Below, in pieces: positions 26,570 to 33,863 of a stretch of DNA of 41,485 bases. A program made the translations under genes and the position numbers. Below the pieces are notes generated by a model. That model was not told where the DNA came from and did no database searches. It saw nothing but the letters and a program-made list of their open reading frames with translations. Every line of letters begins with the position of its first letter. The first letter of the stretch is position 1. This DNA is from Kiritimatiellia bacterium (GTDB lineage Bacteria; Verrucomicrobiota; Kiritimatiellia; SS1-B-03-39; UBA6053), in the NCBI GenBank assembly GCA_029936175.1, contig JAPYUI010000006.1, positions 20,973-62,457 on the forward strand, in the 5' to 3' direction.

Positions 26570-27127
26570 CTAGGGGGGCAGAATTTCCACCACTTCGGCC
26601 AGCTTCGTGCCATCCAGCAACCACAACTGGTTCTTCCGGCCGTAGAGTTCGTATGCTTGTTCCAGATCAAGCTTTAACGCTTTCTTGATCGCGTTATCTG
26701 CCCGAACCTTGAAGTAGGCCTTGGGGGAACTTCGGTGTTCAATATCGAAAAAAGCCAGCAGCCCACCCAGCGGCTTATGGCCGAGTACGACCGCGTCTGC
26801 AACCGGTACGGGCAGGTGCTCCAGGTTGATGCAAATGGCACCGAACTCGGCGGGCTTTTCGTTCTCCGAACCGATCAGCACCACCATGCGTGCACAGGTT
26901 TTCTCGTCGCGCTCGTGATCGATCACGTGGAGACACATCGACTGCTCGTAGTGCAGCTCCAGGGTCGGGGTCATGTCGTTTTCATGTACCAGCAGGCCCT
27001 TATAGGGCTCCGGCATTTCTTCACGCACGAGCGTTACCAGTTCGGGCGGCGTGTTCCCGGAGCGGGAATAAAAGTACGCGAGCGGATCGAGTCCAGCCAC
27101 ATCCTGGATGGTGGAGTTCTCAAGCAT
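26570..27127 (-). CDS. Chorismate-lyase-like protein (UbiC fold)
   Basis: This 185-residue protein resembles UbiC, which splits chorismate into 4-hydroxybenzoate and pyruvate. Matching segments to E. coli UbiC are DMTPTLELHYEQ (with EDSMTKRFEQ), CARMVVLIG (with LREILL), LGHKPLGGLLAFF (with LGKTPLGRYLF) and LYGRKNQLWLLDGTKLAEVV (with [20 protein letters not shown]). R80 and E181 fall where the active-site R76 and E155 of UbiC lie. The match is by eye, so overall identity is low but the pattern is specific. The start overlaps the radical SAM stop by 8 bases (ATGCTTGA). It is probably the entry enzyme of the pathway encoded here. Confidence 0.78.
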   Translation of the reverse strand: MLENSTIQDVAGLDPLAYFYSRSGNTPPELVTLVREEMPEPYKGLLVHENDMTPTLELHYEQSMCLHVIDHERDEKTCARMVVLIGSENEKPAEFGAICINLEHLPVPVADAVVLGHKPLGGLLAFFDIEHRSSPKAYFKVRADNAIKKALKLDLEQAYELYGRKNQLWLLDGTKLAEVVEILPP

Positions 27128-28457
27128 ACCGCTGGTTCACATGTTCGGGTAAAAAGAATTCATGGAGGAGCACGTCAATCTGTAGCAGGCCCTGGCGCGT
27201 CACGCTGATAATCGTGTCATCCCGGTCGATAAAGCCCCACTTTTTCATGTGACCCAACTGTTCGGAAAAACGCTCGCGCACATCCACACCAAACTTTTCC
27301 CGGTAATACGCGGGGTCAATCCAACCGAGCTTGAAATGCAGGATGAACTCGCGAATCAACCGTTCTTCGTCGGTCGGGGTCAGGGCCCGATAAATCGGGA
27401 ACTGATCCTTCCCAACCAGGTCCAGGTAGGGATCGATATCATGGTTGTTCTGGTAATGCGTTCCGTTGATATGACCAAAGGAGGCCACGCCGAGCGAAAG
27501 CAGGTCGGCACCCTTCCAGAGCAGGTCGCGATACAGGAACTCTGCATTCTTCCCTTTCTTGACCGCGGTGTAGGCGCTTTTCACCTCGTAACCGGATTGC
27601 TCCAGCTGTTCGTAGGCATAGGTCACCCAGCGGCGTTTCGTCTCCCAGTTGGCGACGGGAGCCTTGAGCATGCCCGACTCCTTCATCCGCTGGTAGATGG
27701 TGGTGTTGTAAGGCACTTCCATCTGGTAGACCGTGATGCTTTCCGGATCCATGGCGATGGCCTTTTCGACGGTCCGCTTCCAGTTGTCCTCGGTCTCCTC
27801 AAGCATCCCTGCAATCAAGTCGATGTTGATTTGCTCAAAGCCCGCATCCTGCGCGGCCTTGTAGGCCCGCTCGATTTCCGGGGTACGGTGGGCCCGGCCA
27901 TTGATCTCCAGGATATGATCGTCGAGATTCTCGACCCCCAGGCTCAAGCGGGTGATGCCCAGGTCCTTGATGACCTTGATCTTTTTTTCCGTCAGGGTGC
28001 CCGGCTCGCACTCGAAGGCGATTTCCTTCGCATCACTCCAGGAAAGGCGTTTGTCCATTTCCTCCACCAGTTCTCTCAGCATGTCCGTCGACAGAAACGA
28101 AGGGGTTCCGCCACCAAAATAGATGAAGCTGGGCTTGCGGTTTCCAATGAAGGGCTGGGCGGTGTACATGTCCAGCTCCTTGAGCGCCGCCGCAACGTAA
28201 TCCTTGATCTCGGCTGATTTCGCACCGGTATACACCCGGAAGTAGCAGAAGTGGCAACGCTTTCGGCAGAAGGGAATGTGCAGGTACATACCGAGAGGAT
28301 TGCCCGGCTCCGGCGAACGCGCCATGGCGTCCTGGATCTCGTTCACCTTATCGGGCGACCAAAAGGAATACGGAGGATAATTGGAAATGAAAAAATTTCC
28401 AACCTCGGTCGCGCCTTTCAACTCATAATCGGAGGAATCGCTCGCTTGCTTACTCAT
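27120..28457 (-). CDS. HemN/HemW-like radical SAM enzyme
   Basis: This protein of 445 residues has the radical SAM cluster motif at C64, C68 and C71 (IPFCRKRCHFCYF). IYFGGGTPSFL and FECEPGTLTEKKI follow, then LGVENLDDHILEINGRAH and NIDLIAGMLEET, all typical of the coproporphyrinogen oxidase-like family. The C-terminal winged-helix-like part of HemN is present. HemN has a fourth cysteine two residues after the CxxC; here that position is Phe. Members of this family include heme chaperones, methyltransferases and cyclopropanases, so the reaction is open. The ATG at 28457 overlaps the beta-propeller stop by 8 bases (ATGAGTAA). Placement inside the cluster favours a biosynthetic role over heme synthesis. 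Confidence 0.88.
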   Translation of the reverse strand: MSKQASDSSDYELKGATEVGNFFISNYPPYSFWSPDKVNEIQDAMARSPEPGNPLGMYLHIPFCRKRCHFCYFRVYTGAKSAEIKDYVAAALKELDMYTAQPFIGNRKPSFIYFGGGTPSFLSTDMLRELVEEMDKRLSWSDAKEIAFECEPGTLTEKKIKVIKDLGITRLSLGVENLDDHILEINGRAHRTPEIERAYKAAQDAGFEQINIDLIAGMLEETEDNWKRTVEKAIAMDPESITVYQMEVPYNTTIYQRMKESGMLKAPVANWETKRRWVTYAYEQLEQSGYEVKSAYTAVKKGKNAEFLYRDLLWKGADLLSLGVASFGHINGTHYQNNHDIDPYLDLVGKDQFPIYRALTPTDEERLIREFILHFKLGWIDPAYYREKFGVDVRERFSEQLGHMKKWGFIDRDDTIISVTRQGLLQIDVLLHEFFLPEHVNQRYA

Positions 28458-29625
28458 GGTCCGTGTCTTTTCTCTCTCCAAAGGCATACACCGAACCGTC
28501 AAGGCTGCCAATGTATATATGCCCGTCGGCCACCGAGGGGGAGCCCTGCACCGGCTCTCCAATTTCGAAAGACCAGATTTCTTCGCCGGTTTTCAGGCTC
28601 AGCATGTACAGAAATCCGTCATCGGATCCCACCACGACCTTGTCGCCGCTGATGACCGCCGAACTATCGATCGCCCCACGCGTTTTAAAATGCCAAAGCT
28701 CCTCCCCCGTTGCCCGGTCGAGGCAGTGCACCCGCTTATCGCGCCCCCCGATGACGACGACATCATCGGTCAGCGCCGGGGTTGCGTAGAAGGGAAAGGA
28801 GCGATCCTTGAAGGTCCAGGCCACGACACCGGATACGATATCGACGCATTGCACGACTTCCCCGTAGTGACCGACGTAAATGTGCCCGTCCTTCCCGGCC
28901 AGGGAGCCGGCAATGTATGCGCCCATCGAAATGCCGTTGAGCAATTTTCCGTTTTCGAGATCCACGACATGCACGATTTCGTCGCAACCACCGACCACGG
29001 CCTTATTGGCCATGATACAGGGGGTCCCATTGATAAAATTCTCGGACTCGTACTTCCAGATGACCTTGCCGGTGTCGGCGTCTACGCAGTGGATAAAAAA
29101 GTCGTAGCTGCCGACAACGATACGCAACACACCATCCTCGCCGGTATAATGATTGGCTGCCCCGAGTATCCGGTCGTCGGTTTCATAGGCCCATAATTTC
29201 TCGCCCGTCTGCAGCTTCAACGCGTAAAGCGACCCGTCACCGGAGCCCACGAAGACAACGCCGTCCAGCACCAGCGGAGAGGATTCCACTTCGCCCTCCG
29301 TCTTGAAGTCCCAGACCTTTTTCCCGGTGTCCTTATCCAGGCAGTACACCTTTTCATCCCCGGAACCGAACACGGCCTTATCGCCCACGATGGCGACAGA
29401 GGACTTGACTTCAAATTCCGTCTTGAAGGTCCAGAGGAGTTCCAGCTTGTCGGGCAGCTTCCCCGGGGCAAGGCCGATGAGGGACGGGCCGCCGCGGTAC
29501 ATGTAGAAATTCTCCCCACCGGCACCCACGGGCGGATCCGCCTCGGCTATGACCCCCGGCTCGACCGCGTCGCAGGCGATACCCAGCAGTAGGCACCCGA
29601 CAAAATAACCCCTACAGAGCCGCAT
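28450..29625 (-). CDS. Exported PQQ-like beta-propeller protein, possible lipoprotein
   Basis: This protein of 391 residues starts MRLCRGYFVGCLLLGIACDA, a signal peptide with a cysteine placed as in lipoproteins, though the lipobox is weak. Seven or eight repeats of the PQQ-like/BamB type follow, with units such as VFVGSGDGSLYALKLQTGEK and VVVGSDDGFLYMLSLKTGEE. No dehydrogenase catalytic residues are recognisable, so binding of PQQ is not implied. The ATG at 29625 has GAGG upstream and overlaps the alcohol dehydrogenase stop by 14 bases; its own end overlaps the radical SAM gene. An exported protein amid cytoplasmic enzymes suggests the product, or part of the pathway, involves the envelope. 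Confidence 0.85.
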   Translation of the reverse strand: MRLCRGYFVGCLLLGIACDAVEPGVIAEADPPVGAGGENFYMYRGGPSLIGLAPGKLPDKLELLWTFKTEFEVKSSVAIVGDKAVFGSGDEKVYCLDKDTGKKVWDFKTEGEVESSPLVLDGVVFVGSGDGSLYALKLQTGEKLWAYETDDRILGAANHYTGEDGVLRIVVGSYDFFIHCVDADTGKVIWKYESENFINGTPCIMANKAVVGGCDEIVHVVDLENGKLLNGISMGAYIAGSLAGKDGHIYVGHYGEVVQCVDIVSGVVAWTFKDRSFPFYATPALTDDVVVIGGRDKRVHCLDRATGEELWHFKTRGAIDSSAVISGDKVVVGSDDGFLYMLSLKTGEEIWSFEIGEPVQGSPSVADGHIYIGSLDGSVYAFGERKDTDHE

Positions 29626-30811
29626 GAAACAGGGCCTCAAAATGCGTAATCTCGATTTCACGCGGGTTGAACATGGCGGTCCACTGCTGGCTGGCCTCCC
29701 GGGCCAGCTCGGGAATCTTGTGCGGCTCGACATGCAGGTCGCGGAGGGACTTTTTCAGTTTCATCATTTCCAGCAGGGCTTCAACCTGCTCGACCAGGGC
29801 CTGCACCGCAGAGGCCGAATCGTCGCCGGCCCCGGAGAGGCCAGCTGATACCGCCAGGGCATGGTAAAGAGCGGCTGCTTCAGGATCTTCGCCGTTAAAT
29901 CGAATCACGTGCGGCAGCATCACCCCTACCGCCTGGCCGTGCACCGTGTTGTAATGCGCGGTTAAGGGGTTGGCGCAGGAGTGCGCGGCACCCAGCATGC
30001 TGTTCTCGATTGCCATGCCAGCCAGGGCGGCACCCAGTTGCAGGGCCCCACGCTTCTCCACGTTGGTCGGATCGTCGACGATGCAGGAAAGGTTCTTCAC
30101 GATAAGCGAAAAAGCCTTGTGTGCATACAACAGGGAGACGGGGTTTCGCGCATTGGTCACCGCGGTCTCCACGGCATGGGTCAAGGCATCGATGCCGGTG
30201 ACCGAGGCGACATGAAAGGGCTGGGAAAGCGTGAGCAGTGGATCGAGGATGCTGATCTTTGCGGCGGCCCGCAAATCCCCGCAGGCCATTTTCATGTGGG
30301 AGGTCTCATCGGCAATCAACGCAAAGGACTGGCATTCACTCCCCGTCCCCGCTGTCGTCGGAATCGCGATCAGCGGAAGCATCTCCTTCCGGGCTTTGCC
30401 CCTGCCCCAATAGTCCTTCATCTGGCCCCCATTGGTAAGCAGAAAGTTGCAGCCCTTGGCGGTATCCATGCTGCTGCCGCCACCCAGGCCGACGATACAA
30501 TTAATCGGCGCGCTCTTGGCCAGGTCCAGGCAGTCATCAACATCCCGGGTCGTAGGATTTTCGCGCACTTTATCGTACACCAAGATCTGGATACCCGCCA
30601 GGGTGAGTGAATCAGCGAGCCGGTCGAAATGCCCGGCCTCGACGATGCCGGGGTCGGTGACGATGAGGACATTGGTGGCGCCCAACTCCTTCGCCAGGGC
30701 TCCGGCCTGATCCATCGCCCCCACCCCCTGCACCAGGCGGGTGGGCCGCTGCAGCAGGTCGAGGGTTAACCTGGCGGACGGGTCAGGCAAGGTCTTCGCT
30801 CCGACTGACAT
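29612..30811 (-). CDS. Iron-containing alcohol dehydrogenase
   Basis: This 399-residue group III alcohol dehydrogenase has the NAD(P) loop GLGGGSSMDTAK (residues 108-119), AIPTTAGTGSECQSFALI, the metal-site region VTGIDALTHAVETAV and NPLTAHYNTVHGQAVGVMLP. It interconverts an aldehyde and an alcohol with NAD(P)H. The ATG at 30811 is preceded by a strong GGAGG at 7 bases, which fixes the start although the frame is open further upstream. It overlaps the aldehyde dehydrogenase gene by 29 bases, so the two are translated together. With the acylating-type aldehyde dehydrogenase it could carry out a two-step reduction of an activated acid to an alcohol, or the reverse. Confidence 0.92.
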   Translation of the reverse strand: MSVGAKTLPDPSARLTLDLLQRPTRLVQGVGAMDQAGALAKELGATNVLIVTDPGIVEAGHFDRLADSLTLAGIQILVYDKVRENPTTRDVDDCLDLAKSAPINCIVGLGGGSSMDTAKGCNFLLTNGGQMKDYWGRGKARKEMLPLIAIPTTAGTGSECQSFALIADETSHMKMACGDLRAAAKISILDPLLTLSQPFHVASVTGIDALTHAVETAVTNARNPVSLLYAHKAFSLIVKNLSCIVDDPTNVEKRGALQLGAALAGMAIENSMLGAAHSCANPLTAHYNTVHGQAVGVMLPHVIRFNGEDPEAAALYHALAVSAGLSGAGDDSASAVQALVEQVEALLEMMKLKKSLRDLHVEPHKIPELAREASQQWTAMFNPREIEITHFEALFHAAL

Positions 30812-32237
30812 GAATAGCCCTCCGGCGGTACAGGAACTCGAACAAGTTGCCCTCGTGGGGTTGGTTCCACTCGACAAAGGCGGTCGGTACGCGGCCGATA
30901 TTCAAGCGGGGGATATCGGAAGATGCCAGCAGGGCCTCGATAAAAGGTCGATCTTCGGTGACGGCCGAGACCACCAGGCTGGGGCCGATCTGCTCCAGCA
31001 TCTGGTCCTGGGGAACTTCCACCACGCAGGCATATGGAAAGAGGTACTCCGTCCGGGCGAGCGGACGATCGATCGTGTCCGCATAGCAGAGCGTGGGCTG
31101 CAGGAAGGTGCTGCCGTTCAGCTGGACCAGGCGTTCCCCCTGGCGGAACCGTGCCGTTATATCCTCCACCCCGGAACCCTGCAACTCGTCGTCAATCCTG
31201 GCGTTGATCGATTCGGCGACCGCGGGGTTGGCGAAAGCAGAAAGCGCCGCGCTTTCATCGTCGAGGGGCCTGGGTTGGATTTCGGCCAGTTTTTTCGCCA
31301 GGGCCTCGGCGAGCTCCCGGCCCTTGCGCGGGACGATAATCGCCGAGGCGTTGATGCAGGAACGACCGCCCCCGCGCGCGACGGATGCGACCAACACATC
31401 GAGGTACGCTTCATAGTCATCGATTTGATCCTCCCCGATGAGTACCTTGCTGAAACCCGGTCCGTGAATGGAGACCGAATCGTCCTGCGCGTACTTTTGC
31501 ACGGTCTTGGCGTCGCCAAAGAGGATGGATCGTCCGGTCATCTCCAGGACCGCGCCCGAACCCTCGTGCGTAGTCGGGTAAAAACAGAAGGCCTCCTTCG
31601 GGCAACCGGCGGCCATGAAAGCCTGCATGAGACGGAAAGGCGTCCAGGGCTCCTCGCGACCCGGCTTCATGATCACCGGAATCTTCAGGGTGAGCGAAGG
31701 CAGCCAGAGGGAATTCACGCCGGGCGAATTGCTGGGGAGGATAATCCCGAGCGAATGCGAGGTGGGAAAGTAGCTGTAAGCCATGCCGTCCTGCTCGACG
31801 ATCCCCTTGTCCAGCACGGAGAGATCGAGCCCGCGCGAGAGGCCCGCGAGGACGGTGTCGGTGTTGCCCAGCACGTAATGGATCTTCTCCATGTTCTGGC
31901 GAACCATGACCTGGGGCAGGCCGCTGGTCGCCGAGAGGTTCTCGATGTACTGCTCAGCGCTCTGGGTATCGTCACCGAGGGGCAGGGTGCCTCCCATGAA
32001 GAGCTCGCCCGCCTTGCGGGAGATCTCGACCAGTTCGGCGACGGTTTTCTGTCCGAGCGCGTCGTATGCCTGCTTGACCTTTTTCAGGTCGCGACGAATG
32101 AGCCCGGCATTGACCACGCTGGTCCGGGCGAGAACCTCCCCGGTCCGGCAGTCCGGGATATCATTCAAGTCAAGGCTCTGGTAGGCCTCGCCAAATCGCA
32201 ATGCGGGTATGTGCGCTATACTCATCATTCCATCCAT
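30783..32237 (-). CDS. Aldehyde dehydrogenase superfamily, probably acylating (LuxC/AdhE-like)
   Basis: This protein of up to 484 residues has the fold of aldehyde dehydrogenases. The nucleotide region reads LGIILPSNSPGVNSLWLPSL and VIMKPGREEPWTPF. The catalytic cysteine is in ARGGGRSCINASAIIV (about residue 294). The general-base glutamate of hydrolytic aldehyde dehydrogenases, normally in ELGGK, is replaced by IHGPGFSK (about 256). Acylating enzymes such as AdhE or LuxC lack that glutamate too, so an acyl-CoA or acyl-enzyme substrate is likely. ATGs at 32237, 32228 and 32225 are all possible starts; AGGGG lies before the first. It is the first gene of the seven-gene operon, downstream of a large inverted repeat. 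Confidence 0.87.
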   Translation of the reverse strand: MDGMMSIAHIPALRFGEAYQSLDLNDIPDCRTGEVLARTSVVNAGLIRRDLKKVKQAYDALGQKTVAELVEISRKAGELFMGGTLPLGDDTQSAEQYIENLSATSGLPQVMVRQNMEKIHYVLGNTDTVLAGLSRGLDLSVLDKGIVEQDGMAYSYFPTSHSLGIILPSNSPGVNSLWLPSLTLKIPVIMKPGREEPWTPFRLMQAFMAAGCPKEAFCFYPTTHEGSGAVLEMTGRSILFGDAKTVQKYAQDDSVSIHGPGFSKVLIGEDQIDDYEAYLDVLVASVARGGGRSCINASAIIVPRKGRELAEALAKKLAEIQPRPLDDESAALSAFANPAVAESINARIDDELQGSGVEDITARFRQGERLVQLNGSTFLQPTLCYADTIDRPLARTEYLFPYACVVEVPQDQMLEQIGPSLVVSAVTEDRPFIEALLASSDIPRLNIGRVPTAFVEWNQPHEGNLFEFLYRRRAIHVSRSEDLA

Positions 32238-32296
32238 CGGCCCCTAAACGTGCCCTGCTGTCCGGGAACCTACCCTTCAGCCTCTTCCGACAAGCG

Positions 32297-32350
32297 GGAA
32301 GACTTTCAGCCTGTTTTTCCACGTCTGGAAAAAGCGCGGAAAAGTCTTCC
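32297..32350. repeat. Nested inverted repeat in the leader of the seven-gene operon
   Basis: GGAAGACTTT (32297-32306) is perfectly complementary to AAAGTCTTCC (32341-32350). Inside it TTTTTCC (32314-32320) pairs with GGAAAAA (32327-32333) around a 6-base loop. Two unpaired 7-base segments separate the stems. It lies 60 bases upstream of the first aldehyde dehydrogenase ATG and could be an RNA leader structure or a repressor site. Confidence 0.7.
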
Positions 32351-32368
32351 TATGATCAGAAGGCGCCA

Positions 32369-32396
32369 TCTATAAAGATATTCACATTTTTGGGAA
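32369..32396 (-). promoter_or_regulatory. Weak promoter candidate for the seven-gene operon
   Basis: On the minus strand TTCCCA (32396-32391) and TATAGA (32374-32369) are 16 bases apart in AT-rich DNA. Transcription from here would place the nested inverted repeat at the very 5' end of the mRNA. Each box is only four of six to consensus. Confidence 0.3.
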
Positions 32397-32474
32397 GAAA
32401 TATGACGGGAAAAGCCCCGGTTTTTCGTGCAACTATCACGGAACGAGGGTTTTCTGGGGATCTCCTACCCTCAC

Positions 32475-32696
32475 ATGACTACAAAGCCGAACAGAACGAA
32501 GCGCAAACACGGGCAGGTCTCGCCTGAAACCCGGGCGCGAAAACGCCGGGTCTTTTTTTTCAGCATGCTCGGGATCGTGGTGGCCTGGCTGATTCTCTCG
32601 TTTTACCTCGTGCTGAGCGGGAACCTGGAGGAATGGATGGAGCGGAAAGAAAAACCGACGCCGGATCCGCGGATGGAACGGTTGGAAGATTTCTAG
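32475..32696 (+). CDS. Small single-pass membrane protein
   Basis: This 73-residue frame has a strongly basic N-terminus (KPNRTKRKHG and RARKRR), one hydrophobic helix (about residues 28-48) and a charged C-terminal tail. Its codon use matches the neighbouring genes. The in-frame ATG 16 codons upstream gives a less likely N-terminus. No clear Shine-Dalgarno is visible. The positive-inside rule puts the basic end in the cytoplasm. I recognise no family. It is the only plus-strand gene in a long minus-strand block, lying between the aldehyde dehydrogenase and LuxE-like genes. Confidence 0.55.
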   Translation: MTTKPNRTKRKHGQVSPETRARKRRVFFFSMLGIVVAWLILSFYLVLSGNLEEWMERKEKPTPDPRMERLEDF

Positions 32697-32748
32697 CACG
32701 AACCCGGCCCATCCTGCAGGACGCCGACGGAGCACGAAGGGTTAAACC

Positions 32749-33822
32749 CTAATATACGCCCTCGACGATCGTCTTCTTCTGGGCGCCAAAGGGGCGAACC
32801 TGCCCGGCCCCGTCCCACGGATACCCCTCCGTGCCCTCGCAGCGCATGGCTTCGTCACGCTCGAGGAAACGCGGCATGAAGAGTTCCCGGGTCAACGTGG
32901 TCAACTCCACCCGGCCGAAGGCGCCATAGGACACGAGCTCCACGGTATTTTCGGGGTCGACCACGCGGGTGACCGCGCGGGGCTGGGGCGCGTAGTAGGT
33001 GATGGCGTAATCGTCTTCGGCCTTCAGCGGCTTGCTGTGCGCCAGTCCCATGAGCGTATTGCCGTAAACCGGCTTAAACGCAACCTCGCCTTCAAGAACT
33101 TCCTCGATGAGAAAGCGGACGTTTTGCGGATTCATTTCGGTGCCCCCGCAAAAAACACCCTTGATCCCGGCATCGGGAATGGACACTTTTTCGCTGAGTG
33201 CCTCGAGCAGCTTGGGGGTGGTGAACAGGGCGCTGACCGCGCGATGCTTCATGATCAACAGGGCCTGGTCGATCACGTGCTCCATGTAGCCCTTGGCCTG
33301 GTCGTACTCGCCGCGGGAAATCAACTTCTTCACCCAGCGTGGATCGAGGTCGACGAAGTAGCAACTGCCGCCCCGGTGATTCGCGAGATGCTCGATGGAA
33401 AGGCGCAGGCGACGCGGACCCGTCGGGCCCATCATCAACCAGTTCTCGCCCTTGGGAAATTCGAGGTCATCGAGCGTGTCGGAGAAACTTTCGTAGTCGT
33501 GCTTGTAGTCGTCCCAGCCGATGCGCTGCTTGGGCATCCCGGTGGTGCCGCCGGTTTCAAAAATGGAATAAGCGCGGCCCTCGTATTGCTTCGGCACCCA
33601 GCGATCGGGTTGCTCGTAGCGCAGCCAGTCGTCCTCGAAATGCGGAAAACGCGCAACGAGGTCAGCGAAGGTCTTAACCTCCGCGCGGGGATCCCAACCG
33701 GCCTTTCCCACCCACTCCAGCCAAAAGGGACATCCGGTTTCCGGGGAAAAATGCCAGTCGATGATTTCAACCAGGTGCTGGTTCAGGGCCTCTTTTGCTG
33801 CTTCAGGTGTCTGCGTATTCAT
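32749..33822 (-). CDS. LuxE/PaaK-type adenylate-forming enzyme
   Basis: This 357-residue protein has the phosphate-binding loop ETGGTTGMPKQR (residues 89-100) of adenylate-forming enzymes, GVFCGGTEMNP, a YGNTLMG stretch in the adenine-binding region, and GRVELTTLTRELFMPRFLER with DEA. PaaK ligases have about 430 residues with a mobile C-terminal domain; this one is closer in length to LuxE acyl-protein synthetases. It should activate a carboxylic acid with ATP, the natural partner of the acylating aldehyde dehydrogenase in the next operon. It starts 41 bases after the symporter gene, with no Shine-Dalgarno. Which acid it activates, and whether CoA or an enzyme cysteine accepts it, cannot be told. 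Confidence 0.82.
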   Translation of the reverse strand: MNTQTPEAAKEALNQHLVEIIDWHFSPETGCPFWLEWVGKAGWDPRAEVKTFADLVARFPHFEDDWLRYEQPDRWVPKQYEGRAYSIFETGGTTGMPKQRIGWDDYKHDYESFSDTLDDLEFPKGENWLMMGPTGPRRLRLSIEHLANHRGGSCYFVDLDPRWVKKLISRGEYDQAKGYMEHVIDQALLIMKHRAVSALFTTPKLLEALSEKVSIPDAGIKGVFCGGTEMNPQNVRFLIEEVLEGEVAFKPVYGNTLMGLAHSKPLKAEDDYAITYYAPQPRAVTRVVDPENTVELVSYGAFGRVELTTLTRELFMPRFLERDEAMRCEGTEGYPWDGAGQVRPFGAQKKTIVEGVY

Positions 33823-33863
33823 CGGGGCTTGGTTTTGGCTTAATTATGCGGGTTTACAATCGT

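Noticed and set aside
27120-28457. Assignment as hemN of heme biosynthesis
   Set aside because: The fourth cysteine typical of HemN is missing and no other heme gene is nearby, so only the family name is justified.
30741-32375. A 544-codon open frame on the plus strand opposite the aldehyde dehydrogenase gene
   Set aside because: It mirrors a well-supported gene on the other strand and shows no family motif. Long antisense frames are expected here because the real genes are GC-rich with few reverse-frame stops.
32738-32750. Palindrome AGGGTTAAACCCT at the end of the LuxE-like gene
   Set aside because: The single-base centre cannot form a stable hairpin and there is no T-run, so it is not a terminator; it could be chance.
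30783-33822. A bacterial luciferase (lux) operon
   Set aside because: LuxC-like and LuxE-like enzymes are present, but there is no luxA, luxB or luxD, and the neighbours point to aromatic rather than fatty aldehyde chemistry.
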